From: an uncultured Porphyromonadaceae bacterium
GTDB taxonomy: Bacteria; Bacteroidota; Bacteroidia; Bacteroidales; Muribaculaceae
Length of the DNA stretch: 64,000 nt
Direction of reading: 5' to 3'
Assembly (NCBI GenBank): GCA_947175265.1
Contig: CAMWMD010000012.1
Span: forward strand, 1 to 64,000
The notes beneath the pieces were generated by a model, which ran no database searches, was not told the DNA's origin, and saw nothing but the letters and a program-made list of their open reading frames with translations. Positions 27,176-35,374 of the stretch are shown here, one piece after another (the first letter of the stretch is position 1; each line of letters begins with the position of its first letter). A program made the translations under genes and the position numbers.

Positions 27176-29044
27176 TCAGAATTTGAATTCCACCCCACCC
27201 ATCAAAGTCGTACCGGGCATGGGGCATCCGTAAATAATCTGGTAATGCTTATTGAATATGTTATCCAGTTTTAACGACAGGGTCAAAGGTACAATTCCTT
27301 CAAGAGTATAAGATACCCTTGCGTTTACAAGTGTATAACTCTCCCTTGACCCCTCCGGATTGCCGTTCTTCATACTCCAGACGCTCATATCCTCGAGTGT
27401 GATACTCACCGGACCCGGAGAATAAGCAACCTCCACATCCAGTTTATTCTTCGGGGAATAAAGGTTATCCGAGTCTGTATGGAGATACGACCATGAGGCT
27501 CCGGCTGACAGATTGTCAAGTATACTGTATGATGTCTCTATTTCAAAACCTTTGTTATGGAATTTACCGGTATTGACATTCCTCGGCCTACCGTCTATCC
27601 TGACGGTCTGAATCATATTCTTCCCGTCAATATAGAATAGAGCGCCTCCCAACATGAGTTTCCCTCCAAGCACGTGCTGGCGATAACTCAATTCATAATT
27701 CAACATATATTCCGGCTTCAAATCAGGATTCGCCGGTGCATAAAGATAGAGTTCCCTTATGTTGGGTGCCCTGAAACCCTTACTGAACGAACCTTTTATC
27801 TGTGAGGATTCCGTAGGCCGGATAATGAAACCTCCCTGCGGAACCCATACGTTGCCGTATACTGAACCATGTTGAAGGCGTACCCCTCCGTTTATGTTTA
27901 AGACATCATTGAAGAATCCCTGCTGCATCATTAGATACCCCGCTATCTCGTTCACATGATGCTCCGCCTCTGATGTGCGTATCGATTCATCTCCCTTATC
28001 CGTATTCCATACATGTCCTCCCCAATGCTGGAAATCCACTCCTGCCGACAATATGTTGGATTGCCAAAGATAGAACGACTCGTAGGCGGTGAATCCCATA
28101 TTGTAGTCTGTGGAATGAAACAGATAGTCACGCGGTGCCGTGCCGGGGGTGTTGCCATCGTCTACATTGTTTCTGCCCCAATTTATATACCCCTGCACTC
28201 CCCCGTCACAATTCCCGTAGTTATTTTTCACATACAATCCCCCTGTTCCCCGGAATACGTCCGTCCACATATTTTCAAGCGGCGCCTGTAAGGTTCCGGG
28301 ATTATTGGCGTGGGTCTGGGTCATATCTATCATTCCAGCCACACTCCATTTCTCCGAAACGGCATACTTCAGTTGTGCAAACTCATTTGCAAGCCAAAAA
28401 CTGCTCCCGGCTCTGTTGCCATTGCTCCTGTCAAGTTGTCCGGACAGTGTGGCTGAGAATCTACCTTTCTTATATCCTGAAGAGAGGGCGAATTTTTGCG
28501 TCGAGAAAGATCCGAACATCGCTCTTGCCCTTCCCGTCAACCCGTCTTGCTTCTGGATATGCGTCACCAAATTGATCGACCCTCCCATTGCATTCGAACC
28601 GTAAAGTAGAGACGAAGGACCCTTGACTACCTCCACCTTTTCAATCCCGTTGGCAACGTATGTGTCTGCCAAAGAATGTCCGTACACGCCGGCCCACTGA
28701 GGTTGCCCGTCTATCATGAAGAGAACCTTGTTCCCCTGACCTACACCTCTTATATTGACTTCACCAGCGCTTCCTCCGGATACCCCATAACCGGCAAAAC
28801 CCCTCTCTGTGACAAACAGACCGGGAACTTTTGACACAAGCACCGGCAACAACGAACTTTCCCCCGATTTCTCTATCTCTCCTGCCGTGACCTGCGTAAC
28901 ATTCAGCGGTATCAAATCAGGATCTATTTTCAGTGGAGCGCTTACTACAACCTCCTTAAGCACGGTTGTATCACGCGGATTCTCGCTTCCATAACAGATA
29001 AAGCCCCCGGTCGAAAGTAGCGCAAACAATACTATCTTATTCAT
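27176..29044 (-). CDS. TonB-dependent outer-membrane receptor
   Basis: A 622-residue BtuB-size receptor. A signal peptide (residues 1-18) leads to a TonB-box-like stretch, DTTVLKEVVVSAP. The plug domain follows, with VNIRGVGQGNKVLFMIDGQP and VEVVKGPSSLLYGSNAMGGS. The rest is a 22-strand-type barrel with RAPNIRELYLYAP and ends in the outer-membrane signature FKF. There is no N-terminal carboxypeptidase-like extension and no SusD neighbour, so it is not a polysaccharide-utilisation SusC. It is paired with the permease 15 bases downstream. No cobalamin riboswitch precedes it. Confidence 0.9.
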   Translation of the reverse strand: MNKIVLFALLSTGGFICYGSENPRDTTVLKEVVVSAPLKIDPDLIPLNVTQVTAGEIEKSGESSLLPVLVSKVPGLFVTERGFAGYGVSGGSAGEVNIRGVGQGNKVLFMIDGQPQWAGVYGHSLADTYVANGIEKVEVVKGPSSLLYGSNAMGGSINLVTHIQKQDGLTGRARAMFGSFSTQKFALSSGYKKGRFSATLSGQLDRSNGNRAGSSFWLANEFAQLKYAVSEKWSVAGMIDMTQTHANNPGTLQAPLENMWTDVFRGTGGLYVKNNYGNCDGGVQGYINWGRNNVDDGNTPGTAPRDYLFHSTDYNMGFTAYESFYLWQSNILSAGVDFQHWGGHVWNTDKGDESIRTSEAEHHVNEIAGYLMMQQGFFNDVLNINGGVRLQHGSVYGNVWVPQGGFIIRPTESSQIKGSFSKGFRAPNIRELYLYAPANPDLKPEYMLNYELSYRQHVLGGKLMLGGALFYIDGKNMIQTVRIDGRPRNVNTGKFHNKGFEIETSYSILDNLSAGASWSYLHTDSDNLYSPKNKLDVEVAYSPGPVSITLEDMSVWSMKNGNPEGSRESYTLVNARVSYTLEGIVPLTLSLKLDNIFNKHYQIIYGCPMPGTTLMGGVEFKF

Positions 29045-29080
29045 TTAAGTTATTATTTTTAGATATTAGTTTATTTTGCG

Positions 29081-29088
29081 CAAAATTA
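29081..29088 (-). promoter_or_regulatory. -7 box of the TonB receptor operon
   Basis: TAATTTTG on the minus strand, 36 bases before the receptor ATG. It forms a divergent promoter pair with 29122-29129. Confidence 0.6.
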
Positions 29089-29121
29089 ACTAAATAATTT
29101 GAATTTCTCATCATATTCAGT

Positions 29122-29129
29122 TAACTTTG
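29122..29129 (+). promoter_or_regulatory. -7 box of the methyltransferase gene
   Basis: TAACTTTG followed by CA, 24 bases before the ATG at 29154. An in-frame TTG-type start further upstream would overlap this box and was rejected. Confidence 0.65.
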
Positions 29130-29153
29130 CACAATAATTTACTTAATTTCATT

Positions 29154-29747
29154 ATGACAGACTCTGAAATTGAATTCTTCGACCGTCTCGCTCCGGGATG
29201 GGATAAAGCGGAAGTCCGTTCGACTCCTGCTCGTATCAACGCAATTCTTGATTATCTCAATATAGAAAAAAATATGAGTGTGCTTGACCTCGGGACAGGC
29301 ACAGGTGTACTCCTCCCCTACCTTTCTGAAAGAGTTGGGAAAAATGGGAAAGTCGTTGGGGTTGATATGTCGGGAGGAATGCTATCTCTGGCTGAGCAGA
29401 AATATGGCCAACTTGCTAATGTGGAGTTGCTCAAACTTGATTTCGAGGAAGAGGTGATTCCGGGTAGTTACGACCTAATTCTCCTTTATTCCGTTTATCC
29501 CCACCTTCATTTCCCCTTCCATACGCTTGAATGGCTTTTAAAGATGAATTTGAAGCAGGATGGAACCATTGTAATCGCATTTCCTTCTGATGAGGAGTTC
29601 ATTAACAACATACACCATGAGCGTGCTTCCGATAGCGATCACCTTCCGAAAGCATCAGTCCTGGCTCAAACTTTGTCAGAACACGGATTTAAAGCGAAAG
29701 TCATATCAGCGACCAAGGATGAGTACATTGTTGCTATCGAAGCATAA
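29154..29747 (+). CDS. Class I SAM-dependent methyltransferase
   Basis: A 197-residue cytoplasmic methyltransferase of the Methyltransf_11/25 kind. Motif I is MSVLDLGTGTGVLLPYL, followed by the acidic loop residue in VVGVDMSGGMLSLAEQK and the motif IV region YDLILLYSVYPHLHFP. The N-terminal FFDRLAPGWDK is common in this group. The substrate is unknown. It is divergent from the TonB receptor operon, with the two -7 boxes only ~40 bases apart, so shared regulation is possible but not shown. Confidence 0.82.
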   Translation: MTDSEIEFFDRLAPGWDKAEVRSTPARINAILDYLNIEKNMSVLDLGTGTGVLLPYLSERVGKNGKVVGVDMSGGMLSLAEQKYGQLANVELLKLDFEEEVIPGSYDLILLYSVYPHLHFPFHTLEWLLKMNLKQDGTIVIAFPSDEEFINNIHHERASDSDHLPKASVLAQTLSEHGFKAKVISATKDEYIVAIEA

Positions 29748-29872
29748 AAACAGATAGTTTTCTGTTCCCAAACAGAATTCCATATCGTTTCCGAGTGCAA
29801 CGGGATTTAATGAAGGATGTGACCCCTATAATTACCTTGTAGCAGGAATTTCCAGTTCCTATCTAATATCGG

Positions 29873-30337
29873 TCAATAATGGATACCGTTTCTTACGAGC
29901 AATTCCTTAAGCCGTAGATTTTCCTCCCGGAGTCTGTCAACTTCCTCTCTTAGATTATCCACCCTTTCCGACAGTCTGTCGTTTCTTTTTCCCAGAAAGT
30001 CAATCCTTGAGTACAACTCTTCAAAATTTGCGTTATTCCTGTCTCTCTGATGGGCAAGATCATGGAAATGGTTGAGTAATTGGGTTAAGTAATCGCCTTG
30101 ATCCCCAAGATGTGTATGTGGTGTAGCTCCTGAAGAGAGTTGATCTTCAATCATGAATTCTTCAAGTGAATCAAGTTCGAATATCTCTTTCAAACGCTCC
30201 ATTTTCTCCTCTGGCATTCGGCTCTTCCCATTTTCAATGGCAGATAGAAAACTGGGTCGCACCTGCAACTCCTCCGCAAGTTCCCGCTGGCTCATGCCGG
30301 CTCTCTTCCTAAGTCTCGCTATGTCGATTCTGCTCAT
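29873..30337 (-). CDS. XRE-family transcriptional regulator with C-terminal coiled coil
   Basis: A 154-residue regulator. Residues ~6-60 form a Cro/C1-type helix-turn-helix (LRKRAGMSQRELAEELQVRP, then SFLSAIENGKSRM). A linker with histidines follows, and residues ~100-150 carry heptad-like DRLSERVDNLREEVDRLREE repeats, suggesting a dimerising coiled coil rather than a ligand-binding domain. It is divergent from the FMN/Fe-S gene, with about 234 bases between start codons, including a palindrome at 30516-30528. Control of that neighbour is a reasonable but untested guess. Confidence 0.85.
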   Translation of the reverse strand: MSRIDIARLRKRAGMSQRELAEELQVRPSFLSAIENGKSRMPEEKMERLKEIFELDSLEEFMIEDQLSSGATPHTHLGDQGDYLTQLLNHFHDLAHQRDRNNANFEELYSRIDFLGKRNDRLSERVDNLREEVDRLREENLRLKELLVRNGIHY

Positions 30338-30362
30338 TATTTTTCCGCTTTGGTTTCTTCAG

Positions 30363-30370
30363 CAAAATTA
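30363..30370 (-). promoter_or_regulatory. -7 box of the XRE regulator gene
   Basis: TAATTTTG on the minus strand, 25 bases before the regulator ATG. Confidence 0.6.
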
Positions 30371-30491
30371 ATTATTTTGGAATTAACCCGCAACCTCTCC
30401 TCTTAAACAAATCACTCTCTATCATAAAAACCATAAGATCCATAAGAAAAATTCCTTTTATCGCCGTGGCCGGAATATCAGGATTTATTTC

Positions 30492-30499
30492 TAAATTTG
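30492..30499 (+). promoter_or_regulatory. -7 box of the FMN/Fe-S protein gene
   Basis: TAAATTTG followed by CA. It predicts a leader of about 65 bases before the ATG at 30572. Confidence 0.6.
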
Positions 30500-30515
30500 C
30501 AGCCATGATATGTAG

Positions 30516-30528
30516 TGAGTATGACTCA
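30516..30528. promoter_or_regulatory. Palindrome TGAGT-ATG-ACTCA in the leader
   Basis: Perfect 5-base arms around a 3-base centre, just downstream of the predicted transcription start of the FMN/Fe-S gene. Its position suits a repressor operator, possibly for the divergent XRE protein. Arms this short also arise by chance. Confidence 0.3.
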
Positions 30529-30571
30529 TTCTTCACACATCATTCAGAACGCCACAGGATAATTTATTTTT

Positions 30572-31642
30572 ATGTTTAAAGTCAACAAATTTTTTAGTCT
30601 GTTAGTGATTCTGCTGATGCTCGTTGCAGCATCCATCACTGTAAACAGGTATCTATGTTCCGTTCCCGTTGCGGAAATGGGGAAGGAGGATAATCGCTCC
30701 TCAGAAAACGCCGACAAGATATTGACCTCTATGCAAGATGATGGTGTTGTAATCCACACAGGTGAGATTGAAGGCACAACGGGTGGTTACGCAGGATCTG
30801 TGCCCCTGGATATCTTCATCTCTGATGGTAAGATCACAGCAGTCAAATCCCTCCCTAATGATGAGACTCCATCTTTCTTCAGCCGTGCCTCCGGAATTCT
30901 GGATTCATGGAACGGTAAATCCCCCGAAGAGGCTCTCGAGATGAAGGTCGACGCTGTCTCCGGTGCCACATACTCCTCTGTCGCCATTATTGACAATGTC
31001 AGGTCAGGGTTATCGTATTATCAGGGAGTGCAGAAACAGAACTCCGAGACGGTCCCTGTCAAGATTTGGTGTGCTCTCGCAGTTACGCTGATCGCCTGTA
31101 TCCTCCCTTTATTTGTAAAAAACAGGATTTATCACAACGTCCAGATGATTGCCAATATAGTAGTCCTCGGTTTCTGGTGCGGACAATTCCTTGACTATTA
31201 TCTGATTTTGCATTATATATCTCATGGATTTTCTTGGCCTGTTGCCTTGGTGGGTGTGGTGATGCTCATCGCCGCCTTCATTTATCCCCTTTTCGGACGT
31301 CCGCAGCATTATTGCACACATATCTGTCCCTTGGGTTCGGCGCAGCAACTCATGTCGCAGATTTGCGGTTATAAAATTCATCTGTCAGTGAAAACCATTA
31401 CCTTCCTCAACTGGTTCCGCAAAATCCTGTGGGCCGTACTCATGCTGATGCTCTGGACGGATACTCTGACAGAATGGATGGATCTCGAACTCTTCCAAGC
31501 CTTCAATTTTTATTCGGCTTCCTGGGGTATCATAATAGCCGCAGTGACATTTGTCCTCCTCTCCTCTGTCGTCACACGTCCTTATTGCAGATTTGTGTGT
31601 CCTACAGGTTCGCTCTTAAAATTTTCAGAAAATATAGATTAA
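30572..31642 (+). CDS. Membrane FMN-binding / NapH-like 4Fe-4S protein
   Basis: A 356-residue electron-transfer protein. One N-terminal membrane helix (residues ~7-28) leads to a periplasmic FMN-binding domain (RnfG/NosR type, ~55-150) with the covalent-flavinylation motif DAVSGATYSS. Five or so membrane helices follow with two CxxxCP motifs: C248/C252 in CTHICPLGSAQ and C339/C343 in CRFVCPTGSLL, as in NapH/NosR. Unlike NapH and NosR, the chain ends right after the second motif and has no ferredoxin-type cluster domain. The next gene, 14 bases away, encodes an exported nitroreductase, a plausible electron acceptor. Flavinylation would need an ApbE encoded elsewhere. Confidence 0.85.
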   Translation: MFKVNKFFSLLVILLMLVAASITVNRYLCSVPVAEMGKEDNRSSENADKILTSMQDDGVVIHTGEIEGTTGGYAGSVPLDIFISDGKITAVKSLPNDETPSFFSRASGILDSWNGKSPEEALEMKVDAVSGATYSSVAIIDNVRSGLSYYQGVQKQNSETVPVKIWCALAVTLIACILPLFVKNRIYHNVQMIANIVVLGFWCGQFLDYYLILHYISHGFSWPVALVGVVMLIAAFIYPLFGRPQHYCTHICPLGSAQQLMSQICGYKIHLSVKTITFLNWFRKILWAVLMLMLWTDTLTEWMDLELFQAFNFYSASWGIIIAAVTFVLLSSVVTRPYCRFVCPTGSLLKFSENID

Positions 31643-31656
31643 AACTCTTTTAACAA

Positions 31657-32292
31657 ATGAAAAATTCCACATATCTCATAATCCTTCTTGCTCTCGGACT
31701 CGTTTTCACATCCTATAAATGGATTTCTTCAGCATCAAACGATAATGCCAACTGCGAGAACGTCAACACTACTTATGACGATATCATGACCCGTTCAAGC
31801 GTGCGCTCCTACACTTCGCAGAAAGTTAGTGCCGAGCAGATGGACACATTGCTCCGTGCGGCCATGGCTGCCCCTACTGCCGGAAACAAGCAACCCTGGC
31901 GTTTTGTCGTCATCGATAATAAAGAGACCCTGAAATTTATCGGTGACAACTTTAAAACAATGAGGATGGCCGGAAATGCGGCTGCTGCCGTCATAATGTG
32001 TGGTGACTTGTCTTCCACCTTTGAAGGGGAAGGTCGGGAGTATTGGGTTCAAGACGTCTCAGCTGCTTCGGAGAATCTTCTCCTTGCAGCCCATTCAATA
32101 GGACTCGGTGCCGTATGGTGTGGGATTTATCCTCAGTCTGATCGGGTAAAGGAGTTTTCCGAAATGCTTTCTCTCCCTGAAGGGATAGTGCCTATGGCTT
32201 GCATCTGCATCGGATATCCCGCAGGCGAAAATAATCCCAAAGACAAATGGAAGCCCGGGTATATACATTACAATACCTGGAATGACAAGTAA
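31657..32292 (+). CDS. Nitroreductase-family flavoprotein with an N-terminal export signal
   Basis: A 211-residue FMN-dependent oxidoreductase. Residues 1-20 are hydrophobic (LIILLALGLVFTSYKWIS) and look like an uncleaved membrane anchor or signal peptide, unusual for this mainly cytoplasmic family. The fold starts at about residue 42 with RSSVRSYTSQKVSAEQM, then AAPTAGNKQPWRFVV and LGAVWCGIYPQ, which hold the FMN contacts. Its closeness to the membrane FMN/Fe-S gene suggests that it receives electrons from that protein outside the cytoplasm. The substrate is unknown. Confidence 0.85.
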   Translation: MKNSTYLIILLALGLVFTSYKWISSASNDNANCENVNTTYDDIMTRSSVRSYTSQKVSAEQMDTLLRAAMAAPTAGNKQPWRFVVIDNKETLKFIGDNFKTMRMAGNAAAAVIMCGDLSSTFEGEGREYWVQDVSAASENLLLAAHSIGLGAVWCGIYPQSDRVKEFSEMLSLPEGIVPMACICIGYPAGENNPKDKWKPGYIHYNTWNDK

Positions 32293-32363
32293 AAACCTCC
32301 TTACTTCTACCTCTATTTTATTTATTTAAAGTAACCCTTCTTAGCAACCGGGCTAATCCAATT

Positions 32364-32415
32364 AATATAGCGTAACTCCCGATTTCCAAATGGAAATCGG
32401 GAGTTACGCTATATT
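32364..32415. terminator. Bidirectional terminator, near-perfect palindrome
   Basis: Arms of 25 bases (32364-32388 and 32391-32415) are perfectly complementary around a 2-base centre. The right arm overlaps the stop codon of the convergent Nim-like gene. Confidence 0.8.
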
Positions 32416-32902
32416 ATGATTGTGGCTTACATTTCCCTACCGGAGGCTCTGTCAGGGTAATCCTCACTACCGTCGTGATAGCCATACTACGGGTTATCGC
32501 ACTCTCGAAATGATCCATGTATTTTGGTAGGAATCTCTCGCATAGAAGACGCAAAGCCTCCTTCTTTTCTGCTTCGTCTGTCACGATTTCTGCCTTTCCC
32601 AATGCTATCGCCGAATGAAAATACTCCGTGAAATTTTGCTTCTCCTCTTCAAATTTCGGAGTGCATCTGCTGACGGCAGACAGACTCACTACGGGATTGT
32701 GGGTCAAGCAATCGATTTTCTCCCCCTCCCCGGCACAGTGGAAATAGAATGTCTTCTCATCCCTCCTTACAATGTTCAGAGGTACACCGTATGGATTACC
32801 ATCCGGTCTGGTCATACTCACCGTGACATAAGGTGCCCTATCAAACACTTCGAAAGCCCAGTCAGCATCCTTCCTGAGTTTCTCTTTTCTCATCGTTCTC
32901 AT
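32414..32902 (-). CDS. Pyridoxamine 5'-phosphate oxidase-like flavoprotein, Nim-related
   Basis: A 162-residue split-barrel flavin-binding protein. The block TFYFHCAGEGEKIDCL matches the FH(C/G)AxEGxKID signature of NimA-type proteins, and the preceding GNPYGVPLNIV and following FHSAIALGKAEIV fit the fold. Nim proteins are linked to 5-nitroimidazole reduction and resistance in Bacteroides, but many relatives have no such activity, so the phenotype is open. It lies 30 bases after the methyltransferase gene at 32933 in the same direction and may be read from the restriction-modification operon. No separate -7 box was seen in that gap. Confidence 0.75.
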   Translation of the reverse strand: MRTMRKEKLRKDADWAFEVFDRAPYVTVSMTRPDGNPYGVPLNIVRRDEKTFYFHCAGEGEKIDCLTHNPVVSLSAVSRCTPKFEEEKQNFTEYFHSAIALGKAEIVTDEAEKKEALRLLCERFLPKYMDHFESAITRSMAITTVVRITLTEPPVGKCKPQS

Positions 32903-32932
32903 CTCAATATCCTTTAAAAATTAATCCTACAA

Positions 32933-34123
32933 TTATGATAAGAAATCTTCTCCAAACATGTGTTTGGCAAATAACTCCACCAACTTTACGTTTACAGCAT
33001 TACCAAATTGTTTATACGCTTGCTGCTGTTTGGGATCCGGTATAAAGTTTTCCGAGAAACTCTGCAATCTGGCGCATTCTCTCGGTGTCAAGAAACGTTT
33101 CCTTGAACCTATTATTGAAGTCTGGACAATTGCTACCAAAGCAGGAAAATATGTATTGACTTTCACTCTGATTCCTGATGGCCTCAATTGAAATATCTGA
33201 TCCCAGATATCAGGATGCTCGGTCTGTCCTGCTTGCCATTCTAATTTTGCCTTTGCTCCAAAAAATAAAGGATGCTGTCTCGCCCTTATTAGCCAATCAT
33301 CAATAAATTCACGGTTTTTTACGTATAGTTCATTATTTTTAATTATGAAATTACGTTTCCATGAAGGGTATACGTCTAAATTCTCGTCAGGATCCAGGTC
33401 TTTCAATCTTTCTGACCATATCGGAAATCCCGGTAATCTTTCAACCTTAATATTCTGTATAAACTCGTTCCAGAGGTCTATAAGACCCTCCATATCCTTG
33501 CTTATCCTGAAATTTTCGATATTATGGATTTCAGAGTCATCTTGAAGGATACTTTCAATCGAACATGCCATAATATTATTCTTATTGAATTGGAATGGCT
33601 TCACTTCTCCAATGTCTTTTCTGACACCCATTATGAATACCCGCTCTCTATGCTGAGGAATACCAATATAGTGTGGGCTGAAGATAACGGGCGTAGGTAG
33701 CAGATTATACCCTTGGTTCTCTAATTTGTCGTGAATAACTTTCCAAGTATTGCCACTATCATGACTTGCAAGATTACGCACATTTTCCAACAAAACGTAT
33801 TCCGGCTTATGATACTCAATGATTCGGCATATATCGAAAAACAATGTGCCCTTGGTTGGATCATCAAATCCCAGACGGTTACCAGCCTTGGAAAATGCCT
33901 GACATGGAAATCCTCCGCAAAGCACATTATGCGGAGGGATTTCTTCTGCCGAGATCTTTGTGATATCTCCCGCAGGCACAATACCATAATTATTAGCGTA
34001 TGTCTTACGGCAATCGTTATCTATATCACTCGCAAAGACGCACGTCCCTCCCAAGGATTCCATGGCTTGATGAAATCCGCCTATACCGCAAAATAAGTCT
34101 ATATACTTGAATGGACGAATCAT
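32933..34123 (-). CDS. Cytosine-C5 DNA methyltransferase (second of a pair)
   Basis: A 396-residue m5C methyltransferase. Motif I is YIDLFCGIGGFH, motif IV LCGGFPCQAFS with catalytic C74, motif VI LLENVRN, motif VIII PQHRERVFIMG and motif X QFGNAVNVKL. The target-recognition region between VIII and IX (~residues 190-330) differs from that of the other methyltransferase in the island, so the two probably recognise different sequences or strands. Its ATG overlaps the stop of the presumed endonuclease gene by four bases. Base composition is AT-richer than in the surrounding genes, a sign of transfer. Confidence 0.93.
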   Translation of the reverse strand: MIRPFKYIDLFCGIGGFHQAMESLGGTCVFASDIDNDCRKTYANNYGIVPAGDITKISAEEIPPHNVLCGGFPCQAFSKAGNRLGFDDPTKGTLFFDICRIIEYHKPEYVLLENVRNLASHDSGNTWKVIHDKLENQGYNLLPTPVIFSPHYIGIPQHRERVFIMGVRKDIGEVKPFQFNKNNIMACSIESILQDDSEIHNIENFRISKDMEGLIDLWNEFIQNIKVERLPGFPIWSERLKDLDPDENLDVYPSWKRNFIIKNNELYVKNREFIDDWLIRARQHPLFFGAKAKLEWQAGQTEHPDIWDQIFQLRPSGIRVKVNTYFPALVAIVQTSIIGSRKRFLTPRECARLQSFSENFIPDPKQQQAYKQFGNAVNVKLVELFAKHMFGEDFLS

Positions 34124-35370
34124 TGATCGATCTTATAGGTATAGCGGAAAACTACAAAATTGTCGTTTTCCAATACTTTCTTGTTAATGTTGAATTTCGG
34201 TTTTCTATCTTTTCCATCCGGTTGATGACCTTGATTGAAATCTGTCAAGGCTTCCTTAAAGTTGATACGGTTGAGTTCGATAATTGACATCTTAACGAAT
34301 CTCACCTTATTTTTCATTCGGGAATGATACGACATTTCATCCTTGCTATAGGATGGATCAACGCTTCGGATATATTGATTCCTCCCTTTGGTCGCCTCAT
34401 AGTGGGTTTCTTCACTATCCTTGACTGTTTCATGCTCATATATCACATACCAGAATCTTCCAAACTGATAGATGCATTCCATCAGGTTCTCCTGATCATT
34501 TCCCGGTGTTTCCTTTTTCTTTATGTCACTTGCCTTTAGGTCGCCATAGAAGTTCTCTTCATCAAACCTTAGATCAAAATCTAAATCGACGTTACGTTTT
34601 AAAGAACTACCCACATACCGTATTCTTTCGGTAACTTGATTTTCAATAGTAAATTTATTAAATTTATATTCAAGAAACCATCCGGCCCATTCTGTTTGTC
34701 TCCATTGAGGCCATTTATTTGCATGCATTTCCTTTATGACATCCAATGACTTCAGCCATTGGCCAAACGAAAAGCCATGATTAAATTCACTAAAGAGATC
34801 AAACAATGTTTTATATTTCTTTGTGTGTCCCTTCAGGTAATCTTCAAGTTGGTCACATCGGATTGTTGTTATAGTATTTCCTGAATTATCTACTTTTGAG
34901 AAGATTCCATACGTCATTCCTTGGAAAAGGTCGTTTGTATAGACATGTGCGGAAGAATTATGACCTTTCTTATTAAGATAGGTATCCTTTTTGAAGTCAA
35001 CAAATATTATATTGTCACCATGATAACTATCCTCATAATGATACACCCCTATATATCGCACATCAATATCTGGCTGCGACGCTATAATCTCCTCGGCATA
35101 TTCATTAAACCAAAGGGGCAATTGAACTCTTTTCTTATAGATAGGATGAGGATTTCCAAGATAAGTACATGCCCTTACAAGAAGGTGGAATATCTTATCC
35201 CCATTCCTATATTCAAGTACCCATTTCCTGGGAGGCATGGTGATAATCTTGCATTTATCTTTTCCCAAAAAGGTGATAAGACTTTCTTTCAACTGTTCGC
35301 CTGATAGAGGCTGATCCGGGGCTATCAGCAGGCTTGTATCTCTGGTTATTTGTTCACTATTTTGGTTCAT
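34120..35370 (-). CDS. Probable type II restriction endonuclease, family not recognised
   Basis: A 416-residue protein between two m5C methyltransferases, spaced 4 bases from one and overlapping the other by 4. I do not recognise its family. Two stretches could hold a PD-(D/E)XK nuclease core: residues ~262-279 (DLDFDLRF followed by FYGDLKAS, with D277-L-K279) and residues ~119-127 (GDNIIFVDFKKD). The second stretch is followed by KKGHNSSAHVYTNDLFQG and may instead belong to a DNA-binding domain. Aromatic-rich helices (WPQWRQTEWAGWFLEYKF) lie in the middle. The function is inferred from gene order. No membrane segment or signal peptide is seen. The gene is AT-rich. Confidence 0.65.
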   Translation of the reverse strand: MNQNSEQITRDTSLLIAPDQPLSGEQLKESLITFLGKDKCKIITMPPRKWVLEYRNGDKIFHLLVRACTYLGNPHPIYKKRVQLPLWFNEYAEEIIASQPDIDVRYIGVYHYEDSYHGDNIIFVDFKKDTYLNKKGHNSSAHVYTNDLFQGMTYGIFSKVDNSGNTITTIRCDQLEDYLKGHTKKYKTLFDLFSEFNHGFSFGQWLKSLDVIKEMHANKWPQWRQTEWAGWFLEYKFNKFTIENQVTERIRYVGSSLKRNVDLDFDLRFDEENFYGDLKASDIKKKETPGNDQENLMECIYQFGRFWYVIYEHETVKDSEETHYEATKGRNQYIRSVDPSYSKDEMSYHSRMKNKVRFVKMSIIELNRINFKEALTDFNQGHQPDGKDRKPKFNINKKVLENDNFVVFRYTYKIDQ

Positions 35371-35374
35371 AATT

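Noticed and set aside
27176-29044. SusC-type receptor of a polysaccharide utilisation locus
   Set aside because: No SusD gene, no N-terminal carboxypeptidase-like domain, and the size is that of BtuB-like receptors.
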